A DNA stretch of 64,000 nucleotides from an uncultured Allorhizobium sp. (GCA_958439205.1 OY288189.1:2433001-2497000), one strand, 5' to 3'. Counted from the first letter of the stretch, positions 1-12,046 are shown. Program-made: numbers and translations. The notes: generated by a model from the letters alone, not told the origin.

Positions 1-1
1 T

Positions 2-244
2 TGGGATGTCCATCTCGACAACGGGATCGTCGTGCGACTGCCGGAAGAGAACGTCGCTGGTGCGCTTGCCCTGCTCAACCGTTTCGACGTCGAGCAGCAG
101 GTTCTGTCTCGTGATGTGGCGCTGATCGACATGCGCCTTCCCGACCGGGTTGCCGTGCGCCTGACGCCCGGTGCGCAGGAGCGTCGTACGGCGGCGCTTG
201 AAGAGCGTCGCAAAGCCCTCAAGAAGCTGGAGCAGAAGATATGA
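2..244 (+). CDS. ftsQ: cell division protein FtsQ, C-terminal fragment
   Basis: This is the last 80 codons of a gene that begins before the window. FtsQ is a bitopic inner-membrane divisome protein whose periplasmic part links early and late division proteins. The visible part carries the strand-rich stretch WDVHLDNGIVVRLPEENV, followed by RLPDRVAVRLTPGA and a charged tail rich in Arg, Lys and Glu, as expected for the end of the FtsQ beta domain. The stop codon overlaps the ftsA start (ATGA at 241-244), which is the normal ftsQ-ftsA junction. The assignment rests mainly on this neighbour order, because the POTRA and transmembrane parts are outside the window. Confidence 0.85.
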   Translation, partial: WDVHLDNGIVVRLPEENVAGALALLNRFDVEQQVLSRDVALIDMRLPDRVAVRLTPGAQERRTAALEERRKALKKLEQKI

Positions 245-1572
245 GCATCTTTGGTGGCTCCTCCTTCGGCCTTCCGCGCACCCGGCCGCTGTCTTCCAAG
301 CGGGCTCATGTCGTTTCGGTTCTCGATATCGGTACGACCAAGGTCGTTTGCATTATCGCTCGCCTGACGCCGCGCCGCGAATCCGCCGTCCTGCCGGGTC
401 GCACCCACAATGTCGAGGTCATCGGCCTGGGCCACCAGCGGTCGCATGGCATCAAGTCCGGCGTGATTGCCGATCTCGATGCGGTCGAAAACGTTGTGCG
501 CCTTGCCGTCGACGCAGCCGAGCGCATGGCAGGCCTCACGGTCGAAAGCCTGATCGTCAACGTGTCTGCCGGCCGGATTGGCTCTGATGTCTACACGGCG
601 ACCATCGATCTCGGTGGCCAGGAAGTCGAAGCCGGCGACCTGCGCAAGGTGCTGATCGCTGCTGGCCAGCAGTCTCAGGGCAATGACCGTGCCGTGCTGC
701 ACTCGCTTCCAACAGGCTTTTCGCTTGACGGAGAGCGGGGAATCCGCGATCCCCTTGGAATGTATGGCGATGTTCTCGGCGTCGACATGCACGTGGTCAC
801 GGCCGAACGGGCAGCGCTTCGCAATCTGGAGCTCTGCATCAACCGCGCCCATCTGACCGTCGAGGGTGTGGTCGCCACGCCTTATGCCAGCGGCCTTGCA
901 GCCCTGGTCGACGACGAGGTGGAGCTCGGTTGCGCGGCGATCGACATGGGCGGTGGCATGACCACCATCTCTGTCTTCGCTGAAGGCAAGCTGATCCATA
1001 CGGACGCCATCGGGATCGGCGGTCACCATGTGACGACCGATCTGGCGCGCGGGCTTTCCACCCGTATCGAGGATGCAGAACGTCTGAAGGTCGTTCACGG
1101 TTCGGCTGTCGCCAACGGCGCCGACGATCGCGAAGTCGTATCCGTTCCGCCGATCGGCGAGGACGATCGCGACCAGCCGACCCAGGTGTCGAAGGCGCTT
1201 CTGACCCGGATCATCAGCGCGCGTATCGAGGAAACCCTCGAGATGCTGCGCGACCGGATCCAGAAGTCGGGCTTCTCTCCGGTGGTCGGAAAACGCGTCG
1301 TTTTGACGGGTGGCGCCTGCCAGCTCACCGGCATGCCGGAGGCGGCCCGCCGTATTCTGGCCCGGAACGTGCGTATCGGTCGTCCGATGGGTGTGTCCGG
1401 TCTGCCGGCAGCGGCCAAGGGACCGGCCTTTTCGACGGCCGTCGGCCTGACGATTTATCCGCAGATGGCGGATCAGGAAACACATGCCGGGCAGGGCGGG
1501 TTGTTCTCGCCCTTCGGCAACGGAAACAGCCGGTTCGCCCGTATGGGCCAGTGGCTGAAAGAGAGTTTTTGA
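241..1572 (+). CDS. ftsA: cell division protein FtsA (actin-like)
   Basis: FtsA is an actin-fold ATPase that tethers FtsZ filaments to the inner membrane and recruits later divisome proteins. The 443-residue product has the phosphate-1 motif LDIGTTKV near residue 29, the second nucleotide-binding motif DMGGGMTTISVF near residue 238, and an amphipathic C-terminal tail ending GQWLKESF, which is the membrane-targeting helix. The length is slightly above the E. coli protein, as is usual in rhizobia. It overlaps the ftsQ stop by four bases, indicating translational coupling, and ftsZ follows after about 100 bases. Confidence 0.97.
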   Translation: MSIFGGSSFGLPRTRPLSSKRAHVVSVLDIGTTKVVCIIARLTPRRESAVLPGRTHNVEVIGLGHQRSHGIKSGVIADLDAVENVVRLAVDAAERMAGLTVESLIVNVSAGRIGSDVYTATIDLGGQEVEAGDLRKVLIAAGQQSQGNDRAVLHSLPTGFSLDGERGIRDPLGMYGDVLGVDMHVVTAERAALRNLELCINRAHLTVEGVVATPYASGLAALVDDEVELGCAAIDMGGGMTTISVFAEGKLIHTDAIGIGGHHVTTDLARGLSTRIEDAERLKVVHGSAVANGADDREVVSVPPIGEDDRDQPTQVSKALLTRIISARIEETLEMLRDRIQKSGFSPVVGKRVVLTGGACQLTGMPEAARRILARNVRIGRPMGVSGLPAAAKGPAFSTAVGLTIYPQMADQETHAGQGGLFSPFGNGNSRFARMGQWLKESF

Positions 1573-1668
1573 GTTCACCCGGCTGGGCGCAAGGTTCGGC
1601 CAAGGGAAATCTGTTGAAATGACATGGCCGGCTTGGCGATGCGGCCGGAAAAAGAAGGAACGGGTACC

Positions 1669-3414
1669 ATGACCATCAAGTTGCAGAAGCCAGATATCAC
1701 TGAGCTGAAGCCACGCATCACCGTTTTCGGTGTCGGTGGCGGCGGCGGCAATGCCGTCAACAACATGATCACCGCTGGTCTGCAGGGCGTCGATTTCGTC
1801 GTTGCCAACACGGATGCCCAGGCGCTGACCATGACCAAGGCTGAGCGCATCATCCAGCTCGGCGTCAACGTCACCGAAGGCCTCGGCGCCGGTTCGCAGC
1901 CGGAAGTCGGTCGCGCCGCCGCTGAAGAGTGCATCGACGAGATCATCGATCACCTGAACGGTACCCACATGTGCTTCGTCACCGCCGGCATGGGTGGTGG
2001 TACCGGTACCGGTGCTGCTCCTGTCGTCGCCCAGGCCGCTCGCAACAAGGGCATCCTGACCGTCGGCGTCGTGACCAAGCCGTTCCACTTCGAAGGTGCT
2101 CGCCGCATGCGGCTTGCCGAATCCGGCATCGAAGAACTGCAGAAGTCGGTCGATACGCTGATCGTGATCCCGAACCAGAACCTCTTCCGCATCGCCAACG
2201 ACCGCACCACCTTCGCCGACGCCTTCGCAATGGCTGACCAGGTTCTGTATTCGGGCGTTGCCTGCATCACCGACCTGATGGTCAAGGAAGGCCTGATCAA
2301 CCTAGACTTCGCGGACGTTCGCTCCGTAATGCGCGAAATGGGCCGTGCGATGATGGGTACCGGCGAAGCCTCCGGCGAAGGCCGTGCTATGCAGGCTGCT
2401 GAAGCCGCCATCGCCAACCCGCTCCTCGACGAAACCTCGATGAAGGGCGCTCAAGGGTTGCTGATCTCGATCACCGGCGGCCGTGACCTCACGCTGTTCG
2501 AAGTCGACGAAGCTGCGACCCGCATCCGCGAAGAAGTCGATCCGGACGCCAACATCATCCTCGGTGCGACCTTCGACGAAGCGCTCGAAGGCATCATTCG
2601 CGTCTCCGTAGTCGCCACCGGCATCGATCGTGCGGCGCTCGCATCCAAGGGCTTCGAGGCCGCTCCGCTGGCAAAGCCCGCTATGCGTTCCTCCGCGGCC
2701 GTTGCTCCGGCACCGGCCGCATATCAGCCTGCAATGACGCAGGCCCCCAAGCCGACCATGGATCCGGTCGCAGACACCATTCGTTCGGCTGAAGCTGCCA
2801 TGGAACGCGAACTCGAAATCGCCGTTGCCCGTCAGCCGCTGAGCCAGCCGCAGCCTGCTCCGCAGCAGGAATTCCGTCCGGCAAGCCGCCTGTTCGCTTC
2901 GCCGGCTCCGGAAGCTGCTCCCGCTCCGCAGATGATGCAGCCGGTTGCTCCGGCTCCCATCATGAGCCAGCCGGCTCCGGTCATGCAGCAGCCCGCTCCC
3001 GTCATGCAGGCGCTTATTGCGCCGGCACCGATGGCAGCTGAACCCCGCATGGCTGCCGAACCGGTTCGCATGCCGAAGGTCGAGGACTTCCCGCCGGTTC
3101 TTCGCGCCGAAATTGATCACCGCGCCCAGCCTGCAGCTCCGGCTGCCCAGGACGAGCGTGGCCCGATGGGTCTCCTGAAGCGCATCACCAACTCGCTCGG
3201 CCGTCAGGCTGAAGACGAGCAGGTTATGGGTGACATGACCGGTTCCGCACCGGCTGCCGCCTCGCAGCAGCGCCGTCCGCTCTCTGCAGAAGCCAGCCTC
3301 TATGCTCCGCGTCGCGGCCAGCTGGACGACCTCGGTCGTGCAACGCCGGCTCGCGCCACCAGCGAAGACGACCAGCTCGAGATCCCGGCCTTCCTTCGTC
3401 GCCAGACGAGCTAA
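1669..3414 (+). CDS. ftsZ: cell division protein FtsZ with long C-terminal linker
   Basis: FtsZ is the tubulin-like GTPase that forms the Z-ring. The 581-residue product starts [15 protein letters not shown] at 1669, preceded by an AAGGAAC ribosome-binding site; an in-frame ATG at 1624 would add 15 unrelated residues. It has the glycine-rich loop [10 protein letters not shown] near residue 21, the tubulin signature GGGTGTG near residue 110, and the T7-loop region further on. After the folded core at about residue 320 comes a long Pro/Ala/Gln/Met-rich linker of some 240 residues, then the conserved FtsA-binding peptide [13 protein letters not shown] at the end. Such long linkers are typical of rhizobial FtsZ. 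A terminator follows. Confidence 0.97.
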   Translation: MTIKLQKPDITELKPRITVFGVGGGGGNAVNNMITAGLQGVDFVVANTDAQALTMTKAERIIQLGVNVTEGLGAGSQPEVGRAAAEECIDEIIDHLNGTHMCFVTAGMGGGTGTGAAPVVAQAARNKGILTVGVVTKPFHFEGARRMRLAESGIEELQKSVDTLIVIPNQNLFRIANDRTTFADAFAMADQVLYSGVACITDLMVKEGLINLDFADVRSVMREMGRAMMGTGEASGEGRAMQAAEAAIANPLLDETSMKGAQGLLISITGGRDLTLFEVDEAATRIREEVDPDANIILGATFDEALEGIIRVSVVATGIDRAALASKGFEAAPLAKPAMRSSAAVAPAPAAYQPAMTQAPKPTMDPVADTIRSAEAAMERELEIAVARQPLSQPQPAPQQEFRPASRLFASPAPEAAPAPQMMQPVAPAPIMSQPAPVMQQPAPVMQALIAPAPMAAEPRMAAEPVRMPKVEDFPPVLRAEIDHRAQPAAPAAQDERGPMGLLKRITNSLGRQAEDEQVMGDMTGSAPAAASQQRRPLSAEASLYAPRRGQLDDLGRATPARATSEDDQLEIPAFLRRQTS

Positions 3415-3434
3415 GTGCCAGGCCAGAATGCTTG

Positions 3435-3466
3435 AAGAAACCCGGGCCGCGAGGCTCGGGTTTCTT
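3435..3466 (+). terminator. terminator after ftsZ
   Basis: A 14-bp stem (arms 3435-3448 and 3453-3466, one G-U pair, loop GCGA) lies 21 bases after the ftsZ stop. The distal arm ends in TTTCTT, so it can act as an intrinsic terminator closing the ftsQAZ operon. Confidence 0.75.
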
Positions 3467-3609
3467 GCGTTTCATGGCTTGTTCCAGAACGTAGATTTCT
3501 TGATGTTAATCAATGGCCTGGCTTCGTTACAAAGCGAAAGAATCAGTGATTTGGCTGGAGGGGCGGGGCCACGTATGTATGAGATCGAAAGAGGACTCGA
3601 TTTGAGTCT

Positions 3610-3639
3610 TTGACACGCGTTTGCGACGGGAAGTTTAAG
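3610..3639 (+). promoter_or_regulatory. candidate promoter of lpxC
   Basis: A perfect -35 box TTGACA (3610-3615) is followed after 18 bases by TTTAAG (3634-3639), about 38 bases before the lpxC start. The rest of the 262-base gap between ftsZ and lpxC holds only the ftsZ terminator and no credible gene. Promoter activity is inferred from sequence only. Confidence 0.5.
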
Positions 3640-3676
3640 ATCCACCGCCTCGTCGCTTCACTTTAAGGCTATCGGA

Positions 3677-4633
3677 ATGGCAATTGCTTTGCTCGGATTT
3701 CAAACCACGATCGCAGCGCCGCTTACGCTGACTGGGATTGGGGTTCACTCCGGACGAGAGGTTACGATCACTTTCCAGCCGGCAGAAGCCGGGACGGGAA
3801 TTGTTTTCCAGCGTCAGCACGATGACGGTTCCACGAGCGAATACAGGGCCGTCTCGGCGCATGTCGGCAATACCGATCTCTGCACCGTACTCGGTACGAA
3901 CCCGGCCCGCTCGATCGCGACCATCGAACATGTGATGGCGGCCATCTATGCGCTGGGCCTGGACAATCTGATTGTCGAAGTCGACGGTGCGGAAATGCCG
4001 ATCATGGACGGCAGCTCCGAAGTCTTCATCGATGCCATCGAGCAGGTGGGCATCACAAATCTTGGCGTCAAGCGCCGCTACATTCGCGTCATCAAGCCGG
4101 TCCGCATCGAATCGGGTGCATCCTGGTCTGAATTCCGCCCCTATGACGGCACGCGCTTCGAGGTCGAAATCGATTTCGACAGCAAGCTGATCGGTCGGCA
4201 GAAGTGGGAAGGCGATCTGACGGCTGAAACCTTCAAGAACGAGCTGTCGCGTGCCCGCACCTTTGGCTTCATGCGCGATGTCGAGCGTCTCTGGGCTGCC
4301 GGTTTCGCACTTGGCTCCTCGCTCGAAAACTCCGTCGTCATCTCCGACGATGACACCGTGATCAATGTCGAAGGCCTGCGATACGAAAAGGACGAATTCG
4401 TCCGTCACAAGACCTTGGATGCCGTTGGCGATCTCGCGCTTGCCGGTGCGCAGTTCATCGGCTGCTATCGCTCGTATCGCGGTGGCCACAAGATGAATGC
4501 CAATGCATTGAAGGCCTTGCTCAGCGACCCCACGGCCTATGAGGTTGTCGAAGCGCCGAGCCGCAGCCACCAGGTTCGTGCTCGTGAATTCGTTCCGGTC
4601 CAGGTGCCCGAATTCGCACCCTGGTCTGCCTGA
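3677..4633 (+). CDS. lpxC: UDP-3-O-acyl-N-acetylglucosamine deacetylase LpxC
   Basis: LpxC is the zinc-dependent cytoplasmic deacetylase that performs the first committed step of lipid A synthesis. The 318-residue product is the family's usual length. It shows the metal ligand His85 in IEHVMAAIYALGLDNL, the catalytic-base region EMPIMDGSSEVF, and the HKTLDAVGDLAL block that supplies the other His and Asp zinc ligands. It lies directly after ftsZ, the classic gene order at the end of the division cluster, but has its own candidate promoter and terminator, so it is probably a separate transcript. Confidence 0.97.
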   Translation: MAIALLGFQTTIAAPLTLTGIGVHSGREVTITFQPAEAGTGIVFQRQHDDGSTSEYRAVSAHVGNTDLCTVLGTNPARSIATIEHVMAAIYALGLDNLIVEVDGAEMPIMDGSSEVFIDAIEQVGITNLGVKRRYIRVIKPVRIESGASWSEFRPYDGTRFEVEIDFDSKLIGRQKWEGDLTAETFKNELSRARTFGFMRDVERLWAAGFALGSSLENSVVISDDDTVINVEGLRYEKDEFVRHKTLDAVGDLALAGAQFIGCYRSYRGGHKMNANALKALLSDPTAYEVVEAPSRSHQVRAREFVPVQVPEFAPWSA

Positions 4634-4660
4634 GCAGAAAACGGGCAAGTTACAGATCGA

Positions 4661-4694
4661 GCGCCGGCTTCCTCAACGGAGGCCGGCGTTTTTG
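4661..4694 (+). terminator. terminator after lpxC
   Basis: An 11-bp stem (4662-4672 with 4678-4688, one G-U pair, loop TCAAC) is followed by a run of five T. It is a good intrinsic terminator 28 bases after the lpxC stop. Confidence 0.85.
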
Positions 4695-4855
4695 CTGGGC
4701 GACAGAAGATGCTGAATGAACGGCACTTTCTGGACGTCTCGCCACAAAAATGCGTTAAAGTCACATCACTGCGTTGCCCTAGTGCCGCTTTTGTGGCTAG
4801 AAACGCCAGTTGAAGGCGACGGTTTTCAAGCGGCGCTGCAATCGGGATCTTTCGA

Positions 4856-5722
4856 ATGAATCAAGTGGGATCGGTCGTTGTGAAGAAAGCCGCGCGTATT
4901 GCAGGCCTGAGCGTGATGTTGTCCGTCGGCGCGGTGCTTGCCGGTTGCCAATCGGATCCCGATATCGACATCAGCAAACTTGCTGCCGAGACTGAGCCGC
5001 CGGAAGTGCTCTACAATCAGGGCCTCGCCAACATCAAGGCTGGCAACATGGGCGAAGCATCGCGCAAGTTCGATGCCGTCGATGCGCAGCATCCCTTCTC
5101 TGAGTGGTCGCGCAAGTCGCTCGTCATGAGCACCTTCACGAAATATCGTCTTGGCCGCTATGCCGATGCGATTTCCACCGGCAACCGCTACATGAGCCTC
5201 TATCCGAAGTCTGAGGATGCGGCCTACGCCCAGTATCTGGTCGGTCTTTCCTATTGGAAGCAGATCTCCAACGTGACGCAGGATCAGCGCAACTCGGTCA
5301 AGACTATCGAGGCGATGGAGCGCGTGGTCAACGAGTTCCCTGATTCGGAATATGTCGACGACGCGCAGGCGAAGATCCGTTTTGCGCGCGACCAGCTCGC
5401 CGGCAAGGAAATGCAGGTCGGTCGTTACTATCTGGAGCGCAAGGAATACCTCGCCGCCGTGTCGCGCTTCCGCGTCGTGGTCGAGCAATATCCGAACACC
5501 AACCAGATCGAAGAGGCGCTCGCGCGTCTGGTCGAGGCCTACTTCGCCATGGGTGTCGTCTCCGAGGCACAGGCAGCCGCAGCCGTACTCGGCCACAACT
5601 ATCCGGACAGCCAGTGGTATGCCGACAGTTACGCGCTGCTGCAGCGGGGCGGTGTAGAACCGCGCGAAAACACCGGATCGTGGATCACCCGCGCCGGTCG
5701 CAGGCTGCTGATCGGGACCTGA
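4856..5722 (+). CDS. bamD: outer membrane assembly lipoprotein BamD
   Basis: BamD is the essential lipoprotein of the Bam complex that folds beta-barrel proteins into the outer membrane. The 288-residue product has a lipoprotein signal peptide with lipobox VLAGC (Cys31 would be acylated), then a run of tetratricopeptide-like helical repeats, for example [21 protein letters not shown] and the later [23 protein letters not shown]. The length and the two TPR clusters match the YfiO/ComL family. It is followed by recN after 33 bases, an arrangement common in alphaproteobacteria, so the two may be co-transcribed. Confidence 0.95.
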   Translation: MNQVGSVVVKKAARIAGLSVMLSVGAVLAGCQSDPDIDISKLAAETEPPEVLYNQGLANIKAGNMGEASRKFDAVDAQHPFSEWSRKSLVMSTFTKYRLGRYADAISTGNRYMSLYPKSEDAAYAQYLVGLSYWKQISNVTQDQRNSVKTIEAMERVVNEFPDSEYVDDAQAKIRFARDQLAGKEMQVGRYYLERKEYLAAVSRFRVVVEQYPNTNQIEEALARLVEAYFAMGVVSEAQAAAAVLGHNYPDSQWYADSYALLQRGGVEPRENTGSWITRAGRRLLIGT

Positions 5723-5755
5723 CGGTCTCTTTTGACGAAGTGAGAATCTGAGCCC

Positions 5756-7429
5756 ATGCTGGTCCAGCTGTCGATCCGAGATATCGTTCTGATCGAGCGG
5801 CTGGATCTTTCGTTCGAGACCGGCCTTTCCGTGCTGACCGGTGAAACGGGTGCCGGCAAATCCATTCTGCTCGACAGTCTCTCGCTCGCGCTCGGTGGGC
5901 GCGGCGATGGTTCTCTTGTGCGCCACGGCGAGGACAAGGGGCAGGTGACCGCCGTCTTCGACATCGGCAACAGCCATGCCGCCAGAACTCTGCTCAAGGG
6001 CAACGGCGTCGATGACGATGGCGACCTGATCTTCCGCCGCGTTCAATCCGCCGACGGCCGTACCCGTGCCTATATCAACGACCAGCCCGTCAGCGTGCAG
6101 TTGATGCGCCAGGTCGGGCAATTGCTGGTCGAAATCCATGGCCAGCATGATGATCGCGCCCTGATCGATACCAATGCCCACCGGATGTTGCTCGACGCTT
6201 TTGCGGGGCTCACCGACGAAGCGGTCAATCTCGGCGAAAGCTATCGCCGCTGGCGGGATGCCGAGCGTTCCTTCAAGACCCACAAGGCGAAGGTCGAGGC
6301 TGCCGCCCGCGAGGCTGACTATCTGCGTGCCTCGGTCGAGGAGCTTGAAACGCTGTCGCCGCTCGACGGCGAAGAAGACGATCTCGCCGAGCGGCGCTCA
6401 GCCATGCAGAAATCCGAGCGGATTGCGGGCGATATCGCCGAGGCGTCCGAATTCCTGAATGGCAATGCGTCGCCTGTGCCACATATCGCGTCCCTGATGC
6501 GCCGACTGGAGCGCAAGAGCCAGGAAGCTCCGGGACTGCTCGAAGAGACCGTGCAACTGCTTGGCACGGCACTGGACACGCTGTCTGCCGCGCAGATGGA
6601 AGTCGAGGCGGCGCTGCGCCGCACGGAATTCGATCCGCGTGAACTGGAGCGCGTTGAAGAACGGCTCTTCGCGCTGAGGGCTGCCGGGCGCAAGTATTCC
6701 GTCGCGGTTGCCGACCTGCCGGCGCTTGCGGAAAAGATGGTTGCGGATCTCGCCGACCTCGATGCCGGCGAAGAGCGTCTCGGCCAACTCGAAGCCGCAG
6801 TCCACGAGACAAAGACGCATTACGATCACCTGGCACAGCAGCTCTCGGCGAAGCGCCAGAATGCCGCCCAGGCCCTTGCGGACGCGGTCATGCAGGAATT
6901 GCCGGCGCTGAAGCTCGAGCGGGCCCGCTTCATGGTGGAAGTGGCGGCCGATCCTGACAATGCCACGGCCGACGGGATCGACACGGTCGAATTCCATGTG
7001 CAGACGAACCCTGGCACGCGTCCCGGTCCGATCATGAAGGTTGCCTCGGGCGGTGAACTCTCGCGCTTCCTGCTGGCGCTCAAGGTGGCGCTTGCCGATC
7101 GTGGATCCGCACCGACGCTCGTCTTCGATGAAATCGACACCGGCGTCGGTGGCGCGGTCGCCGATGCCATTGGTCAGCGGCTCAAGCGTCTGTCTGCCAA
7201 GGTGCAGGTCCTGTCCGTCACCCATGCGCCGCAGGTCGCGGCGCGCGCCTCGACGCATTTCCTGATTTCCAAGGGCCCGACTGGGGACGCGGGCGACAAG
7301 ATCGCCACTCGGGTGGCGATCATGGAGCCGGAGCATCGCAAGGAAGAGATCGCCCGCATGCTGGCGGGTGCATCCGTGACCGACGAAGCGCGTGCGGCTG
7401 CTGCAAAGCTCCTGGCGGCCGGGGAGTGA
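5756..7429 (+). CDS. recN: DNA repair ATPase RecN
   Basis: RecN is an SMC-like ATPase that acts early in double-strand-break repair. The 557-residue protein has the Walker A motif TGETGAGKSILLDSLSLALG near residue 28, a long central charged coiled-coil region (about residues 150-380), the ABC signature SGGELSRFLLALKVAL, and the Walker B LVFDEIDTGVGG with a D-loop. The length is normal for the family. It starts with an ATG 33 bases after bamD. No LexA-type box was identified upstream by eye. Confidence 0.96.
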   Translation: MLVQLSIRDIVLIERLDLSFETGLSVLTGETGAGKSILLDSLSLALGGRGDGSLVRHGEDKGQVTAVFDIGNSHAARTLLKGNGVDDDGDLIFRRVQSADGRTRAYINDQPVSVQLMRQVGQLLVEIHGQHDDRALIDTNAHRMLLDAFAGLTDEAVNLGESYRRWRDAERSFKTHKAKVEAAAREADYLRASVEELETLSPLDGEEDDLAERRSAMQKSERIAGDIAEASEFLNGNASPVPHIASLMRRLERKSQEAPGLLEETVQLLGTALDTLSAAQMEVEAALRRTEFDPRELERVEERLFALRAAGRKYSVAVADLPALAEKMVADLADLDAGEERLGQLEAAVHETKTHYDHLAQQLSAKRQNAAQALADAVMQELPALKLERARFMVEVAADPDNATADGIDTVEFHVQTNPGTRPGPIMKVASGGELSRFLLALKVALADRGSAPTLVFDEIDTGVGGAVADAIGQRLKRLSAKVQVLSVTHAPQVAARASTHFLISKGPTGDAGDKIATRVAIMEPEHRKEEIARMLAGASVTDEARAAAAKLLAAGE

Positions 7430-7487
7430 TCTCCATCCGCACGGTGTCGGTTGCGCTCCTTACCAAAACCTGTTTCGCTGTTCTGCC

Positions 7488-8936
7488 ATGCTTGAAGTGA
7501 TCCAGATCTACTGGGCCGAGACCCTTGCCGTGCTCTCCGTCGTGTTCGGCACGGTCGCTGCGACCCATGCGGCGATGACCAAACGCGAGGTTCGCTCGGC
7601 GCTCGGCTGGGTGGGCGTGATCATCCTCTCGCCACTCGTAGGCGCCATGATCTATGCGGTCGCCGGCATCAACCGCATCCGGCGTGCGACGCTTATCTCC
7701 CGACGTGCCCTCGAACTTGATGAGATCTGGCGCAGTCTGTCTCTCTACGCCATTAGCCGCGAGACGGTCGCCACACAGTTCGGACCCCGCTTCGGGCAGA
7801 TGAAGCTGCTCGGCGACAAGGTGAGCCGGCATCCGCTGTCATCCGGCAACCTCATCGCCATGCTGACGACGGGCGAGGAAACCTTTGATGCGATGTGCGA
7901 GGCGATCGACGCCGCACAGTTCAGCATCATCCTCGAAACCTATATCTTCGATCGTGATGTCGTCGGCCGGCGCGTGGCCGATTGCCTGATCGCCGCGCAT
8001 CAGCGCGGTGTCGCCGTTCGCGTGATCGTCGATGCGGTCGGCGCGCGCTACAGCGTTCCCAGCATCATTGGCTATCTCGAAGAGGGCGGCGTTCCGGTTG
8101 CGGTCTTCAACGGGCAGGTCATCATGGGACTGCGGCTGCCTTATGCCAATCTGCGCACACACCGGAAAATTCTGGTGGTGGACGGGGCGACCGCCTTTGT
8201 CGGCGGCATGAATATCCGCGCGGGCTTTGTCGGGGCGGATGGCGCGCGCGACACCCATTTTCGCGTGACCGGACCTGTGGTGGCCGACATCCTCGCGGTT
8301 GCTGCCGAAGACTGGCACTTCGAGACCGGCGAGGTGCTGCTGGGGCCGGAATGGCGCGTGCGGCTCGACGATGCGCTGCCTGGGGCAGGGACCGCGATCC
8401 GGGCGGTGGTGTCAGGGCCGGACACGCATATCGAGACGAATCACCGTCTCCTGCTCGGTGCCTTCTCGGTCGCCGAACGGTCGATCCGGATCGTCTCGCC
8501 CTACTTCCTGCCGGATACCACCTTTATCGCCGCGCTGAACACGGCCGCACGGCGTGGCGTGCAGGTCGATGTGATTGTGCCGTCGCAGAACAATCTGGCG
8601 ATCGTCGCCCGCGCCATGATGGGGCAGTTCGACCAGATCCTTCGGGATGGCTGCCGTGTCCATCTGTCGAGCGGCCACTTCGATCATTCGAAACTGATGG
8701 TCATCGACCGGCAGTGGTGTTTCATCGGATCGTCCAATCTCGATTCGCGCTCACTGCGCCTGAATTTCGAGATCGATCTCGAAGTCTATGACCGGGTTCT
8801 TGCCGAGCAAATTGAAGACGGGATCGACGAGAGACTGGCAATGGCTGAACAGGTCACGCTTGAAGGTCTTCGGGCTCGTTCTCTGCCGAACCGGATGATC
8901 GACCGTTTGTTCTGGCTCGGATCGCCCTATCTTTGA
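7488..8936 (+). CDS. cardiolipin synthase-like phospholipase D protein
   Basis: A 482-residue membrane protein with two transmembrane segments in the first 70 residues and two phospholipase D catalytic motifs: HRKILVVDGATAFVGG in the first half and HSKLMVIDRQWCFIGSSN in the second. This layout, with the dispersed acidic N-terminal part, is that of bacterial cardiolipin synthase, which joins two phosphatidylglycerols or a phosphatidylglycerol and another phospholipid. I chose the ATG at 7488 because the sequence starting MLEVIQIYWAETLAVLS gives the hydrophobic first helix; upstream codons overlap the end of recN. Other PLD-family phospholipid synthases cannot be excluded. Confidence 0.88.
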   Translation: MLEVIQIYWAETLAVLSVVFGTVAATHAAMTKREVRSALGWVGVIILSPLVGAMIYAVAGINRIRRATLISRRALELDEIWRSLSLYAISRETVATQFGPRFGQMKLLGDKVSRHPLSSGNLIAMLTTGEETFDAMCEAIDAAQFSIILETYIFDRDVVGRRVADCLIAAHQRGVAVRVIVDAVGARYSVPSIIGYLEEGGVPVAVFNGQVIMGLRLPYANLRTHRKILVVDGATAFVGGMNIRAGFVGADGARDTHFRVTGPVVADILAVAAEDWHFETGEVLLGPEWRVRLDDALPGAGTAIRAVVSGPDTHIETNHRLLLGAFSVAERSIRIVSPYFLPDTTFIAALNTAARRGVQVDVIVPSQNNLAIVARAMMGQFDQILRDGCRVHLSSGHFDHSKLMVIDRQWCFIGSSNLDSRSLRLNFEIDLEVYDRVLAEQIEDGIDERLAMAEQVTLEGLRARSLPNRMIDRLFWLGSPYL

Positions 8937-8946
8937 CACAGCGCAG

Positions 8947-8975
8947 CCGCTCATGGCTGTGATGGCCATGAGCGG
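8947..8975. terminator. perfect 11-bp hairpin after the cardiolipin synthase gene
   Basis: Arms 8947-8957 (CCGCTCATGGC) and 8965-8975 are exact reverse complements around a 7-base loop, ten bases after the stop codon. There is no following T run, so it may be a terminator, an mRNA 3' stabiliser or a protein site. Confidence 0.45.
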
Positions 8976-9011
8976 TCAACGCCTTGAGAGACGACGGATG
9001 CCCCTGGTGTG

Positions 9012-9824
9012 ATGAAAAAAACCAAGCCCAGCCTCGCCCGCACGATGGTGACCTCGCTGCGCAATCGCAAATGGCGCCCGGGCGAGCGGCAGGTCTCGGA
9101 CACGCCTGACGGTGTCATGACGGTCGCCTCCTACAACGTCCATAAATGTGTGGGGACCGACGGTCGCTTCGATCCGGAGCGGATCATCGACGTCATCCAC
9201 GAAATCGGCCCCGACGTAATTGCCTTGCAGGAGGCGGATCAGCGCTTCGGCGAGCGCTCCGGTCTGCTTGATCTCAACCGGCTGCGCCTCGAAACCGGGT
9301 TGCTGCCGGTCCCCGTGGTTGCCGGGCCGAAGTCGCATGGCTGGCGGGGCAACGTACTCTTGTTTCGCGAGGGGATCGTCCGGGATGTGCATCAGGTGGC
9401 ACTGCCCGGGCTTGAGCCACGGGGCGCGCTGGTCGCCGAGATCGACCTTGAGGGGAAGGCTGGACTGCGGGTGATCGCTGCCCATCTTGGACTGTTGCGC
9501 TGGGCGCGACGTCAGCAGGCCGACGTCATCCTCGATCTTCTGCAGAGCCGCGACGAACGGCCGACGCTGCTGATGGGTGACTTCAACGAATGGCGGCTTG
9601 GCCCCGGCTCCGCACTCACGCGTCTGGAGCCGGTGTTCGGCCCATTGCCGCCAGCGATCCCCAGCTTTCCGGCTCGGCTGCCGGTGCTCTCGCTCGACCG
9701 GATCATGGCGAACCGGGCCGGATTGATCGCCGATCTCACGGTGCATGACACGCCGCTCGCAAGGCTTGCATCAGACCATCTGCCGCTTACGGCGCGGCTT
9801 GATCTCAGCAAGGTGGAGGACTGA
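9012..9824 (+). CDS. endonuclease/exonuclease/phosphatase family protein
   Basis: A 270-residue member of the metal-dependent DNase I-like fold. Visible family motifs are SYNVHKCVG near the N-terminus, the catalytic Glu in IALQEADQRFGE, the LLMGDFNEWRLG block, and the C-terminal SDHLPLTARLDL, which contains the Asp-His pair. The substrate is unknown: the family covers nucleases, sphingomyelinases and phosphatases. No secretion signal is evident, and the basic N-terminus suggests a cytoplasmic protein. A GTG at 9009 lies immediately before the chosen ATG. It follows the cardiolipin synthase gene on the same strand, a neighbourhood that hints at phospholipid-linked work without proving it. Confidence 0.82.
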   Translation: MKKTKPSLARTMVTSLRNRKWRPGERQVSDTPDGVMTVASYNVHKCVGTDGRFDPERIIDVIHEIGPDVIALQEADQRFGERSGLLDLNRLRLETGLLPVPVVAGPKSHGWRGNVLLFREGIVRDVHQVALPGLEPRGALVAEIDLEGKAGLRVIAAHLGLLRWARRQQADVILDLLQSRDERPTLLMGDFNEWRLGPGSALTRLEPVFGPLPPAIPSFPARLPVLSLDRIMANRAGLIADLTVHDTPLARLASDHLPLTARLDLSKVED

Positions 9825-12044
<2,220 letters not shown>

Positions 12045-12046
12045 GA

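Noticed and set aside
2302..3120. 272-codon open frame opposite ftsZ
   Set aside because: The sequence is repetitive Arg/Ser/Gly/His and mirrors the Pro/Ala-rich FtsZ linker.
3302..3613. 103-codon frame spanning the end of ftsZ and its terminator
   Set aside because: It contains the ftsZ terminator hairpin and has no ribosome-binding site.
4826..6283. 485-codon open frame on the minus strand over bamD and recN
   Set aside because: It overlaps two well-identified plus-strand genes and spans their boundary; its composition is that of an antisense shadow.
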